From: Actinomycetes bacterium
GTDB taxonomy: Bacteria; Actinomycetota; Thermoleophilia; RBG-16-64-13
Direction: 5' to 3'
Assembly (NCBI GenBank): GCA_024637035.1
Contig: JAGXFW010000023.1
Coordinates: forward strand, 153,139-217,138
Length of the DNA: 64,000 bases
Shown one piece after another: positions 24,435-32,326 of this stretch. Positions within the stretch are counted from its first letter, which is position 1. Every line of letters begins with the position of its first letter. Both the position numbers and the translations under genes were made by a program. Below the pieces are notes generated by a model. It searched no databases. It had not been told where the DNA came from and saw only the letters and a list, made by a program, of their open reading frames with translations.

Positions 24435-24591
24435 GGTACCCCCTACGGTTCCTGTTCTGTTTACTTCCGCGCCGACCGAGCATCCTGCCCGACCCGCGTT
24501 CCGACCGGAGAACCCCGAAGTTCTCGGATCAGCACCTCCTCCACTCGCCTTGTTCATCCGTATCCACATGAGGACGCTCACCCGCCCGAGC

Positions 24592-25878
24592 TCACTCGCC
24601 CGAATCGTGAAAGACATCCGTAAGGCCTGCGGCCGCCACGCGGTCGCGGACCGTCTGGGCATCGGTGGTGTACAGGTCGGCGGCCTTCATGCGCTCGAAG
24701 TACGACGCACCAGAGAACGTGAGCTTCTGAGAGAGGTCGCCGCCGCGCAACACCTCTCCCGCGCTCGCGATGATATCGCCGCAAGCCAAGCTCCGGGGAA
24801 GCGTCACCAGTTCGCGGCCGGAAGCCCAGCGAACCGCGTTCATGCCCGCCAGCGAACCGCTCACGATCGCTTCGGTATGGCCCACGAGGGGGCCCGTCTT
24901 CTCGCCACCCACGAAAAGGTTGGCGAGACCTTCACACTGAAGGGCATCGGAGCGCGGCGTCATCGAGAGGTACCTGATCGAGTTCCCCACTCCACCCGAG
25001 TAGGGGTCCTCGAACCGCGCGTTCTCGAGGCCTGGGACCGTGCGCAGTTGGGCCAGCGGGAAGAAGGGGCTCATGAGTTTGACGTGCCCCGTGTCCAGAA
25101 GTATTACGTTCTCGGCGAACGCGGGCAACGCGTACTGCTGGCAGGCCTTCGTGCCGAGCAGCGCCACCTTCGCACCGCCCGCCTTGAGCTCGTCAGGCAG
25201 AGGCACCACGGCCACCCCGGTCTCCGCGAGCTGCGCACGCAGCTCGCGGCTTACCGAATCGGTGTGCAGCTTGCAGGAACCGCTCATCACCCCTACCGAG
25301 CCGTCCATGCGTGTGGCCCGCAGTTCGTCGATCCCCGCCTTCGCGCCCACGCTCACCCGGCCGCCGAAAGTGGGACATCGCAACGCGCACATGGCGCACC
25401 CGTTGCCGTACTTGGTGCAGTTGTTCTGTGGGCCCGCCGAGCCTGTGGTCTCGACGAAGACATCGGCTTCCACCAGCTCAGGGCCCAACTTCACCGCCGC
25501 CAGGGTGTCCCCCGACCGAACCGCGTCGGTGACCCGAGCCTGAGTGCGCACCTCGATGCCCTCACCCTCGAGCAGGGCCCTGATGGCGGGCTCGGTGATG
25601 GACACGTCGTAGAGATCGGCGTGTTGGTGACCGGGGAACGCCACGTTGCGATGCCGCAGGTTGGCGTCGATCGTCTCCCACAGGCGGCCCATGCCCATCG
25701 CGATGTGTTCCTCAGTGGCCGTGTAGCGGCCGTTGTTGCGCATGATCCCACCCACGAGACCGGTGCCCAGGAGCATGTCGGCGCGCTCGAGCAGGGTCAC
25801 CTCCGCCCCGGCCATGCGCGCCGCCAGCGCGGCACCCGTGCCGGCCCAGCCGCCTCCGATCACTACCACTCTCGCCAT
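24592..25878 (-). CDS. FAD-dependent oxidoreductase with a four-cysteine cluster
   Basis: This 428-aa flavoprotein has the Rossmann motif VVVIGGGWAGTGAALAARMA and a C-terminal FAD segment NLFVGGEKTGPLVGHTEAI. It looks distantly related to GidA/TrmFO. C154, C161, C164 and C168 (CX6CX2CX3C) could bind an iron-sulfur cluster or zinc. It sits 2 bp after the aldehyde dehydrogenase stop. The reaction is unknown; redox processing of the compound handled by this operon is an inference. Confidence 0.8.
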   Translation of the reverse strand: MARVVVIGGGWAGTGAALAARMAGAEVTLLERADMLLGTGLVGGIMRNNGRYTATEEHIAMGMGRLWETIDANLRHRNVAFPGHQHADLYDVSITEPAIRALLEGEGIEVRTQARVTDAVRSGDTLAAVKLGPELVEADVFVETTGSAGPQNNCTKYGNGCAMCALRCPTFGGRVSVGAKAGIDELRATRMDGSVGVMSGSCKLHTDSVSRELRAQLAETGVAVVPLPDELKAGGAKVALLGTKACQQYALPAFAENVILLDTGHVKLMSPFFPLAQLRTVPGLENARFEDPYSGGVGNSIRYLSMTPRSDALQCEGLANLFVGGEKTGPLVGHTEAIVSGSLAGMNAVRWASGRELVTLPRSLACGDIIASAGEVLRGGDLSQKLTFSGASYFERMKAADLYTTDAQTVRDRVAAAGLTDVFHDSGE

Positions 25879-25880
25879 AC

Positions 25881-27482
25881 CTACTCTCCTCCCTCGGCCC
25901 CGAAGGAGCCGCTGATGCTTTCTGGCGTTGACCCCTGCGGGGCCTCTTCACCGGAGTCGCCCCTGGAGGCGCCGCCTGCGGCAGCGCCGGGGAGCCCGGT
26001 GTCGATCTGAGCGCGTTGCAGCCGCTCCGAATAGTCCACATACACGCTCTTCCATTCCGAGAACACGTTCAGCACCTCGGTGCCCGATTCGCGGTGCCCG
26101 TTGCCGGTGTCGCGGGTGCCTCCGAACGGCAGGTGCACCTCGGCTCCGATGGTGGGCCCATTGACGTAGGTGATGCCGGCGTCGATGCGCTCGATCGCAC
26201 GGAATGCGGCATTCACATCCCGCGTGTAGATCGAAGAAGAGAGGCCGTAGCGCGTGCCGTTGGCCACCGCGATGGCCTCCTCGAACGAATCCACGGCCAA
26301 GATCGAGACGACAGGCCCGAAGATCTCTTCTTGCGCGATGCGCATCGTCGGCGTCACGCCGGCGAAGACAGTCGGCTCGAAGAAGCTCCCTCGGTCGAAG
26401 ACCCCTTCGCTCGGCGCCGAGCCGCCCACGAGCAGCTCCGCCCCGTCATCTTCCAGGCCGATGCGCACGTACTCTGCCACCCGCTCGCGGGCGGCGTCGC
26501 TCACAAGCGGGCCGACGTCGGTGGCGGGGTCGAGGCCGTCGCCCAAGCGGAGGGCTCCAGCGCGCTGCACCAGCCGCGCCGTGAACTCCTCGAGCACCGG
26601 CCTGTGCACGATCAGCCGGCTGGTCGCGGTGCAACGTTGTCCGGTCGTACCGAACGCGGCCCACACGGCACCCTCCAGGGCCAGGTCGAGGTCGGCGTCG
26701 GCCATGACGATCTGCGGGTTCTTGCCCCCGAGTTCCAAGGAGAGCCTCTTGAGCCGGCGACCACACGACTCGCCCAGCCGGCGTCCGGTCTCTGTCGAGC
26801 CGGTGAACGACACTACGTCGACCTCCGGGTGCTCCACGAGCGCGGTGCCCGCCTCAGAGCCCGAGCCGAACACCAGGTTGACCACGCCGGGCGGCACACC
26901 CGCCTCCTCGAGGATGCGTACGAGGGCATAGGCGGTGGCCGGAGCGTCGCTGGCAGGTTTGAACACGACGGCGTTCCCGCAGAGCAGGGCGGGGAAGATC
27001 TTCCATGTGGGGATGGCCATCGGGAAGTTCCACGGAGAGATGATCGCCGCCACTCCAAGAGGGCGCCGCACCGACATCGCGAACTTGCTGGGCAGCTCGG
27101 AAGGAGTGGTCACACCGAACATCCGCCGGGCTTCGCCGCCCATGTAGTAGGCGGTGTCGATGCCTTCCTGAACGTCGCCCCGGGTCTCGAGAAGGATCTT
27201 GCCCATCTCCCGGGTCGCCGTGGCGGCCAACTCATCCTTTCGAGCCTCCATGAGCCGTCCCGCCGCCCAGATGATCTTCCCGCGCTCGGGAGCAGGCGTC
27301 GCCGCCCATGCCGGGAACGCGTCGCGGGCGGCCGACACCGCCGCGTCCACGTCGGCGGCGGACGAAAGCGGGAACATACCCACCACGTCGTCCCGGTCGG
27401 CCGGGTTGCGGTCTTCGAAGGTGCGGCCGGTGTCGCCGGGCACCCAGCGACCCCCGATGAAGTTGAACCCCTGCTCGCTCAT
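25881..27482 (-). CDS. NAD(P)-dependent aldehyde dehydrogenase
   Basis: This 533-aa aldehyde dehydrogenase shows NFPMAIPTWKIFPALLCGNA, SFTGSTETGRRL, the catalytic Glu in LELGGKN and the catalytic Cys in TTGQRCTATSR. Its length is about 45 residues beyond typical, with a Gly/Ser/Glu-rich C-terminal tail. ATG at 27482 overlaps the TPP-enzyme stop as ATGA. It would oxidise the aldehyde produced by the upstream TPP-dependent enzyme. Confidence 0.93.
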   Translation of the reverse strand: MSEQGFNFIGGRWVPGDTGRTFEDRNPADRDDVVGMFPLSSAADVDAAVSAARDAFPAWAATPAPERGKIIWAAGRLMEARKDELAATATREMGKILLETRGDVQEGIDTAYYMGGEARRMFGVTTPSELPSKFAMSVRRPLGVAAIISPWNFPMAIPTWKIFPALLCGNAVVFKPASDAPATAYALVRILEEAGVPPGVVNLVFGSGSEAGTALVEHPEVDVVSFTGSTETGRRLGESCGRRLKRLSLELGGKNPQIVMADADLDLALEGAVWAAFGTTGQRCTATSRLIVHRPVLEEFTARLVQRAGALRLGDGLDPATDVGPLVSDAARERVAEYVRIGLEDDGAELLVGGSAPSEGVFDRGSFFEPTVFAGVTPTMRIAQEEIFGPVVSILAVDSFEEAIAVANGTRYGLSSSIYTRDVNAAFRAIERIDAGITYVNGPTIGAEVHLPFGGTRDTGNGHRESGTEVLNVFSEWKSVYVDYSERLQRAQIDTGLPGAAAGGASRGDSGEEAPQGSTPESISGSFGAEGGE

Positions 27483-29287
27483 GACCCTCCCTCAGCCACG
27501 ATGACGCCGCCGCGGTCGGAGGCGGCAGAGTAGCCGTCCCCGGATCCGGGCCCCTGTGACCGGGCGGCAGCCTGTTCCGCCGCCGCGCGCCAAGTGCGAA
27601 CCTGAGGAAGGTCCTTCTCCTCGGATTCCGTGAGCACGTCGATGAGCGTCGGGCGACCCGAACGGATTGCTGCCTCCAGCGTGTCCTCGAGGTCGGACGC
27701 TCGCTCCACGCGCGTTCCGTCCATGCCGAAAGCTCGGGCCACGGCGCCGTGGTCGATGGTGGAGAAGTCGACCCCGAAGTACCGTCCACCCGAATGGATG
27801 GACTGGATGGCCTTGATCCAACCGAAGCAAGAGTTGTTGAAGTTCACGATGACCACCGGCAGACCCAGGCGCGCCAAGGTCTCGAGTTCGCCGGCGCACA
27901 TGCCGAAGCTGCCGTCACCGGAGAGGCCCACCACCAGCTGATCAGGCCGGGCGATCTTTGCCCCGATGGTCGCCGGAATGGCGTAGCCCAAGCCGCCGTA
28001 TGCCCTGGAGATGATCACGTGCCGACCGGCTCGACGTACGTCGTAGTAGGCGGCGGTGTAGGGGGTGGGAGTGCCGGCATCGGCGATGACTATGGCATCG
28101 TCGGGAAGCACCCGGCTGAGCGCGGCCATGACCCGGTGGGGCTTCAGCGGGGTCTGGTCACTGGCCGCCTTGTCCGCCACCGACGCCCACCACTCAGCCC
28201 GAAGCGAGGCGATCCGCCCGGCCACACCCGCGCCGGCCTGGGATCCGCGCGATCCGCCCGATCCTCCCGGCCCAAGCACGGCGATCAGATCGGCCAGGAT
28301 CAGCTGGGCGTCGCCCACGAGCCCCACGTCGGTGGGGTAGTTATTGCCGATGAGCTGCGGGTCGATGTCCAGGTGGATCACCCGGGGAGCGTTTCGAGGG
28401 TCGGGGAGGCTCCACTTGATCGTGGTTACCGACCCGGTCTTGCAGCCGATGTAGAAGATGAGGTCCGCCTCGGCCACCAAACGGTTCGCGTAGTCACGGT
28501 ACCCGTTGTCGCCCACTACGCCGATGGCCAAGGGGTGGTCCTCAGGAATGGCCCCCTTACCCGTGATGGTGGTGCCGACTGGAGCCGACAACCTCTCCGC
28601 GAGGGCGATCAACTCGCCCCACGCCCGGGCGTTGATGACGCCGCCGCCGGCGATGACCACTGGCCGCTCGGCCGCGATGAGAAGCGCTGCGGCCTGCTCC
28701 AGGAGGGAACGCTCGGCCCGCCCCCGGTAGGTGGGATACCCCCGGCACGCGGCCTCCGCGTAGATGTCTCGCCCGCCTTCCGGCACCTCGCTGTTCAGCA
28801 CTTCCTGCGGGAAGGCCACGTGCACCGCGCCCGGTCGACCGGTGGTCGCCACCCTGAACGCCCGGCGAAGCGCGTCGGGGATCTTGTCGTAGCGCTTCAC
28901 GAAGTGGCTCCACTTGGTGATGCTCTTGTAGACCACGTGGTGGTCGAGTTCGGTGATGGTGCCTTTGCCCTCGGAGGCGAGGTCGATGCCCGAGGTGAGA
29001 GCGATCACCGGCACGGACGAGGCGTTGGCTTCGGCTACACCGGGCACCGTGTACAGGGCGCCGGCGCCGGAAGGGCTCTCGCATACGCCTGGTTTGAAGC
29101 TGAGGCGCGCATAGGCGTCGGCGGCGAAGGAAGCCGAGCGCTCGTCACGACACAGCACGTGGGTGATCCGGTCTCGGTTCTCGTAGAGGGATTCGTACAG
29201 CTTGATGCTCGTGTCCCCAGAGACGCCGAAGACGTGCTTGACGTCATACTCGATGAGCATCTCTACGATGATATCGCTGCCCCGCAC
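27479..29287 (-). CDS. TPP-dependent enzyme of the acetolactate synthase/decarboxylase superfamily
   Basis: This 602-aa protein with three domains has the N-terminal pyrimidine-binding domain (VKHVFGVSGDTSIKLYESL, then HVLCRDERSASFAADAYARL), a central domain around GTTITGKGAIPEDHPLAIG, and the C-terminal TPP/Mg motif GDGSFGMCAGELETLARL. I use GTG at 29287 (RGSDIIVEMLIEYDV), with a G-rich ribosome site; TTG at 29341 is possible but lies very close to the predicted transcript start. Decarboxylation of a 2-oxoacid to an aldehyde for the next gene is plausible. Substrate specificity is not recognisable, so no symbol is given. Confidence 0.88.
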   Translation of the reverse strand: MRGSDIIVEMLIEYDVKHVFGVSGDTSIKLYESLYENRDRITHVLCRDERSASFAADAYARLSFKPGVCESPSGAGALYTVPGVAEANASSVPVIALTSGIDLASEGKGTITELDHHVVYKSITKWSHFVKRYDKIPDALRRAFRVATTGRPGAVHVAFPQEVLNSEVPEGGRDIYAEAACRGYPTYRGRAERSLLEQAAALLIAAERPVVIAGGGVINARAWGELIALAERLSAPVGTTITGKGAIPEDHPLAIGVVGDNGYRDYANRLVAEADLIFYIGCKTGSVTTIKWSLPDPRNAPRVIHLDIDPQLIGNNYPTDVGLVGDAQLILADLIAVLGPGGSGGSRGSQAGAGVAGRIASLRAEWWASVADKAASDQTPLKPHRVMAALSRVLPDDAIVIADAGTPTPYTAAYYDVRRAGRHVIISRAYGGLGYAIPATIGAKIARPDQLVVGLSGDGSFGMCAGELETLARLGLPVVIVNFNNSCFGWIKAIQSIHSGGRYFGVDFSTIDHGAVARAFGMDGTRVERASDLEDTLEAAIRSGRPTLIDVLTESEEKDLPQVRTWRAAAEQAAARSQGPGSGDGYSAASDRGGVIVAEGGS

Positions 29288-29316
29288 GGACCCCCCCGCG
29301 TGTAGCGCTCCCCGGT

Positions 29317-29338
29317 TGTTAACTCCTGAAGTAGTGAA
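29317..29338. promoter_or_regulatory. Imperfect palindrome downstream of the TPP-enzyme promoter
   Basis: GTTAACTCC and GTAGTGAAC are imperfect inverted repeats (7 of 9 positions match) centred about 20 bp downstream of the predicted start. This is a plausible repressor operator, perhaps for the TrmB protein of the operon. Confidence 0.35.
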
Positions 29339-29355
29339 CAACCGTACTGCAGTAG

Positions 29356-29384
29356 TTATTACATGAACCGGATACCGCTGTCAA
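29356..29384 (-). promoter_or_regulatory. Consensus sigma70-type promoter of the TPP/ALDH/ABC/Kor operon
   Basis: TTGACA (29384-29379) is a perfect -35, followed after 17 bp by TAATAA (29361-29356). The start is predicted near 29349. It is the best promoter match in the window, in the gap between the divergent operons. Confidence 0.72.
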
Positions 29385-29493
29385 TAGGAGTCTGTGGAGG
29401 CGGAGAGCCTCGTGTGGGACAATATCGGTCCGAACGTCTCCGGGCGCATGGGCCGAAGGCGGCCCTTCCTACGCCCCACCAGCGGAGGTCACC

Positions 29494-30345
29494 TTGACCG
29501 ATAGAGCGAGCACGTACGCGGGCACGAGCGACTACATCGCCTCGCCGGAACTCAGGCAGACGGTGAACGTGGCGGTGGTCCTGCAACGCCCCCTCCTCAT
29601 CAAGGGGGAACCGGGCACCGGCAAGACCATGCTCGCCCAGAGTATCGCGCAGGGCCTGGGCATGCCGTTGATCAGCTGGAACGTGAAGTCCACGAGCAAG
29701 GCTCAGGACGGGCTCTACGTGTACGACACCGTGCAGCGTCTCTACGACAGCCAGTTCGGCGACGGCGACGTGGCCGACATCAGCCGATACATCCGGCTCG
29801 GCCAGCTCGGCAGCGCCTTGGCCGCCGAGGAGCGAGTGGTGCTGCTCATCGACGAGATCGACAAGGCAGACCTCGAGTTCCCCAACGACCTGCTCTGGGA
29901 ACTCGACCAGATGGACTTCACCATCGCCGAGACCAAGGAGACCGTCAAGGCCAAGCAACGACCGGTGGTGGTGATCACCTCGAACGCCGAGAAGGAGCTG
30001 CCCGACGCCTTCCTGCGCCGATGTGTCTTCCACTACATCGAGTTCCCCTCCGAGGAGCACATGCGCAGCATCGTCCTGGTGCACCACCCCGATCTCGAGG
30101 AGCGCCTGCTCGACCTGGCCATGGAGACCTTCTACTGGCTGCGGGAGATCCCAGGGATACAGAAGAAGCCGTCCACCAGCGAACTCATCGACTGGCTCCA
30201 GGCCCTGGCGATCGGCGGGATCGACCCCGAGGAGATCTCCCGCCGCCTCCCGTTCCTTGGTGTGTTGCTCAAGAAAGACCGCGACATCGACGCGGCCTCC
30301 TTCGCGCTACGCAACAAGGGTGCCACGCGGGCAGGCGGACGCTAG
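29494..30345 (+). CDS. MoxR family AAA+ ATPase
   Basis: This 283-aa AAA+ protein has Walker A GEPGTGKTML, Walker B VVLLIDEIDKAD and an Arg-finger region DAFLRRCVFHYIEFPS. MoxR-type ATPases work with VWA-domain partners to insert metals or activate enzyme complexes; the next gene encodes such a partner. TTG at 29494 follows GGAGGTCACC. No client enzyme is adjacent. Confidence 0.9.
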   Translation: MTDRASTYAGTSDYIASPELRQTVNVAVVLQRPLLIKGEPGTGKTMLAQSIAQGLGMPLISWNVKSTSKAQDGLYVYDTVQRLYDSQFGDGDVADISRYIRLGQLGSALAAEERVVLLIDEIDKADLEFPNDLLWELDQMDFTIAETKETVKAKQRPVVVITSNAEKELPDAFLRRCVFHYIEFPSEEHMRSIVLVHHPDLEERLLDLAMETFYWLREIPGIQKKPSTSELIDWLQALAIGGIDPEEISRRLPFLGVLLKKDRDIDAASFALRNKGATRAGGR

Positions 30346-30364
30346 CCGCGAAGGAGCGGCCACC

Positions 30365-31573
30365 GTGTTCACCCACTTCTTCTTCTTGCTCAGGGCGCAC
30401 AAGGTGCCTGTATCGCTCACCGAGTGGTTGGCGCTCACCGAGGCGCTGGCCAAGGGCCTCGCGCTTTCCGACCTCTCGGTGTTCTATGCGCTGGCCCGCG
30501 CGGTCCTGGTGAAGTCGGAGGCGTACTACGACCAGTACGACCAAGCCTTCCAGGAAGCCTTCGCCGGCGTGGAGTCGGTCGCCGAGATCACCGACCAGGT
30601 GTGGGACTGGCTCAACGGCGACTTCGACCTACCCGGACTGACGGCGGCCGAGCGCGCGGCGCTCGCCGCCGGACTCGGCGGCATGGGTCTCGACGAACTC
30701 CAGCGTCTCTTCGAGGAGCGGCTCCGCGAGCAGAAGGAAGAGCACCACGGGGGGTCCCATTGGATCGGCACCCGCGGAACGTCGCCGCTCGGCCATTCGG
30801 GCGCCCATCCGGGCGGCATCAGGATAGGCGGCCAGAGCCGCAACTCCACCGCGGTCAAGGTGGCCGCCGAACGAAGGTACAAGGGCTACCGCACGGACGC
30901 CACCGTCGGAGTGCGTCAGCTCGAGACCGCGCTTCGCAGGCTCCGCCAGCTTTCGACCCGGAACGACGGTCCCCTGGACGAGCTCGATCTCGACGCCACG
31001 ATCGACTCGACCGCCGACCACGCGGGACTCCTCCACCTCGAGTGGCGCAGGCCTCGCCGGAACCAGACCAGGGTGGCGCTGCTGATGGACGCGGGCGGCT
31101 CGATGCACCCCCACATCAACGTGTGCAACCGACTCTTCACCGCGCTCGATCGGGCTACCCACCTCAAGGACCTGCGCCGCTACTACTTCCACAACTGCGT
31201 CTACGACCACCTCTACCTCGATCCCACCTGCCACCCCCGCAACTCCGTGCCCACCGCCCGGGTGCTGCAGGAGCTCTCCCGTGACTACAAGCTGGTGCTC
31301 GTTGGCGACGCCTCGATGGCACCCTCTGAGCTCTTGGAGCGGAACGGCATCATCTGGTGGAGCATGGCCAACGAAGAGCCGGGTATGGAGTGGCTTCGCA
31401 GGCTCGACCGCCACTTCCATCGCTGCGCCTGGATGAACCCGGTGCACGAGCGCCACTGGGGCAGCATCTACGGGCGCGACACCATCGCCCTCGTGCGCAA
31501 CGTCTTCCCCATGTTCGAGCTCACGGTAGACGGATTGACCGACGCGGTGAAGAACCTGATGGTGCGACGCTAG
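30365..31573 (+). CDS. VWA domain (CoxE-like) partner of the MoxR ATPase
   Basis: This 402-aa protein has an N-terminal helical region (about 1-120), a basic middle region and a C-terminal von Willebrand A domain. The metal site reads LLMDAGGSMHPH, that is DxGGS where the usual MIDAS is DxSxS, so metal binding may be altered. GTG at 30365 has AAGGAG 8 bp upstream; the longer frame before it overlaps the MoxR gene. Its stop TAG is part of repeat copy D. Confidence 0.87.
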   Translation: MFTHFFFLLRAHKVPVSLTEWLALTEALAKGLALSDLSVFYALARAVLVKSEAYYDQYDQAFQEAFAGVESVAEITDQVWDWLNGDFDLPGLTAAERAALAAGLGGMGLDELQRLFEERLREQKEEHHGGSHWIGTRGTSPLGHSGAHPGGIRIGGQSRNSTAVKVAAERRYKGYRTDATVGVRQLETALRRLRQLSTRNDGPLDELDLDATIDSTADHAGLLHLEWRRPRRNQTRVALLMDAGGSMHPHINVCNRLFTALDRATHLKDLRRYYFHNCVYDHLYLDPTCHPRNSVPTARVLQELSRDYKLVLVGDASMAPSELLERNGIIWWSMANEEPGMEWLRRLDRHFHRCAWMNPVHERHWGSIYGRDTIALVRNVFPMFELTVDGLTDAVKNLMVRR

Positions 31574-31630
31574 AAGGCTGCTGAAACGTGACGCCGCGCC
31601 GTCAGGGCGCGATCGGCGCTCATCAGCAGC
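31571..31630. repeat. Dispersed intergenic repeat, copy D (short form)
   Basis: This short element of about 60 bp has only the termini of the family: TAGAAGGCTGCTGAA at the left and TCAGCAGCCT at the right, around a GC-rich centre with its own hairpin. The left TAG is the stop codon of the VWA gene. It can fold as a hairpin and may terminate the MoxR/VWA transcript. Confidence 0.6.
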
Positions 31631-32045
31631 CTCCGACCTGCGCGCCCGCACAGGCGACCCGCGCGGCAGGCTCATCCGGCAGGCCCCACGCAGCCCCAAG
31701 GAGCCCGAATCCGGCCTTTCGTGTCTCCCCCGGCAGCGGCTGACCTCTGGAGCCTCTCAATCGACCGTCCAACGAAAGCGGCCTCCGCCGTCCGCCCCCC
31801 CACCCCGACCTTTTACCACTCGCCGAACGCCGCTGGGGGAATACCCTCCTCACATGCTTCCCCTTGCCTAGCACCCTCTTCTAGACTCATTCGTAGGTTC
31901 GACCCGGGGTCCCGCGCATCCTGGGTCACCTTTCAACCCGATGGAGGGGGAGCAACAAACGGGAAAAGGGGGATTCGCGCGTATGACTGTCGGTGTCCAC
32001 ACTACTTTCGATTCGACTGAGTCATGAGAGTAAAGGGGGGATGAA
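31631..32045. other. Long leader region upstream of the DUF4212/symporter operon
   Basis: No supported gene was found in these 415 bp. A 28-codon frame from 31941 ends just before the DUF4212 gene but has no other support. No convincing promoter or riboswitch was identified. Confidence 0.4.
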
Positions 32046-32318
32046 GTGGCAGATGAGCCCCAAAGCAAAGCCGGAGATGGAGTAGGATACTGGAAAGCCA
32101 ATCTACGGCTGATCATCATTCTGCTCGCCATCTGGGCGTCAGTATCGTACGGTGCCGCCATATTCTTGGCCAATCCATTCTACAACATTCCGTTCTTCAA
32201 GATCAATCTTGCTTTCTGGTTCGCCCATCAGGGGTCGATGCTTGTGTTCGTCGTCTTGATCTTCGTGTACGCCAAGATGATGGACAAGATCGATCGCGAA
32301 TACGACGTCCATGAGTGA
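32046..32318 (+). CDS. DUF4212 small subunit of sodium:solute symporter
   Basis: This 90-aa two-helix membrane protein (LRLIIILLAIWASVSYGAAI, then GSMLVFVVLIFVYAKMMDKI) is typical of DUF4212. Such genes regularly precede a VC_2705-type symporter, as here, and the small protein is thought to be its accessory subunit. GTG at 32046 has GGGGGGAT upstream. Confidence 0.9.
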   Translation: MADEPQSKAGDGVGYWKANLRLIIILLAIWASVSYGAAIFLANPFYNIPFFKINLAFWFAHQGSMLVFVVLIFVYAKMMDKIDREYDVHE

Positions 32319-32326
32319 GGTATGAT

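Noticed and set aside
27479..29287. Sulfoacetaldehyde acetyltransferase (xsc), given the TauT-type importer
   Set aside because: The N-terminus and active-site segments look like a general acetolactate-synthase-type protein, and no phosphotransacetylase or taurine gene is adjacent.
31941..32027. 28-codon open frame upstream of the DUF4212 gene
   Set aside because: Too short and without independent support; a leader peptide cannot be excluded.
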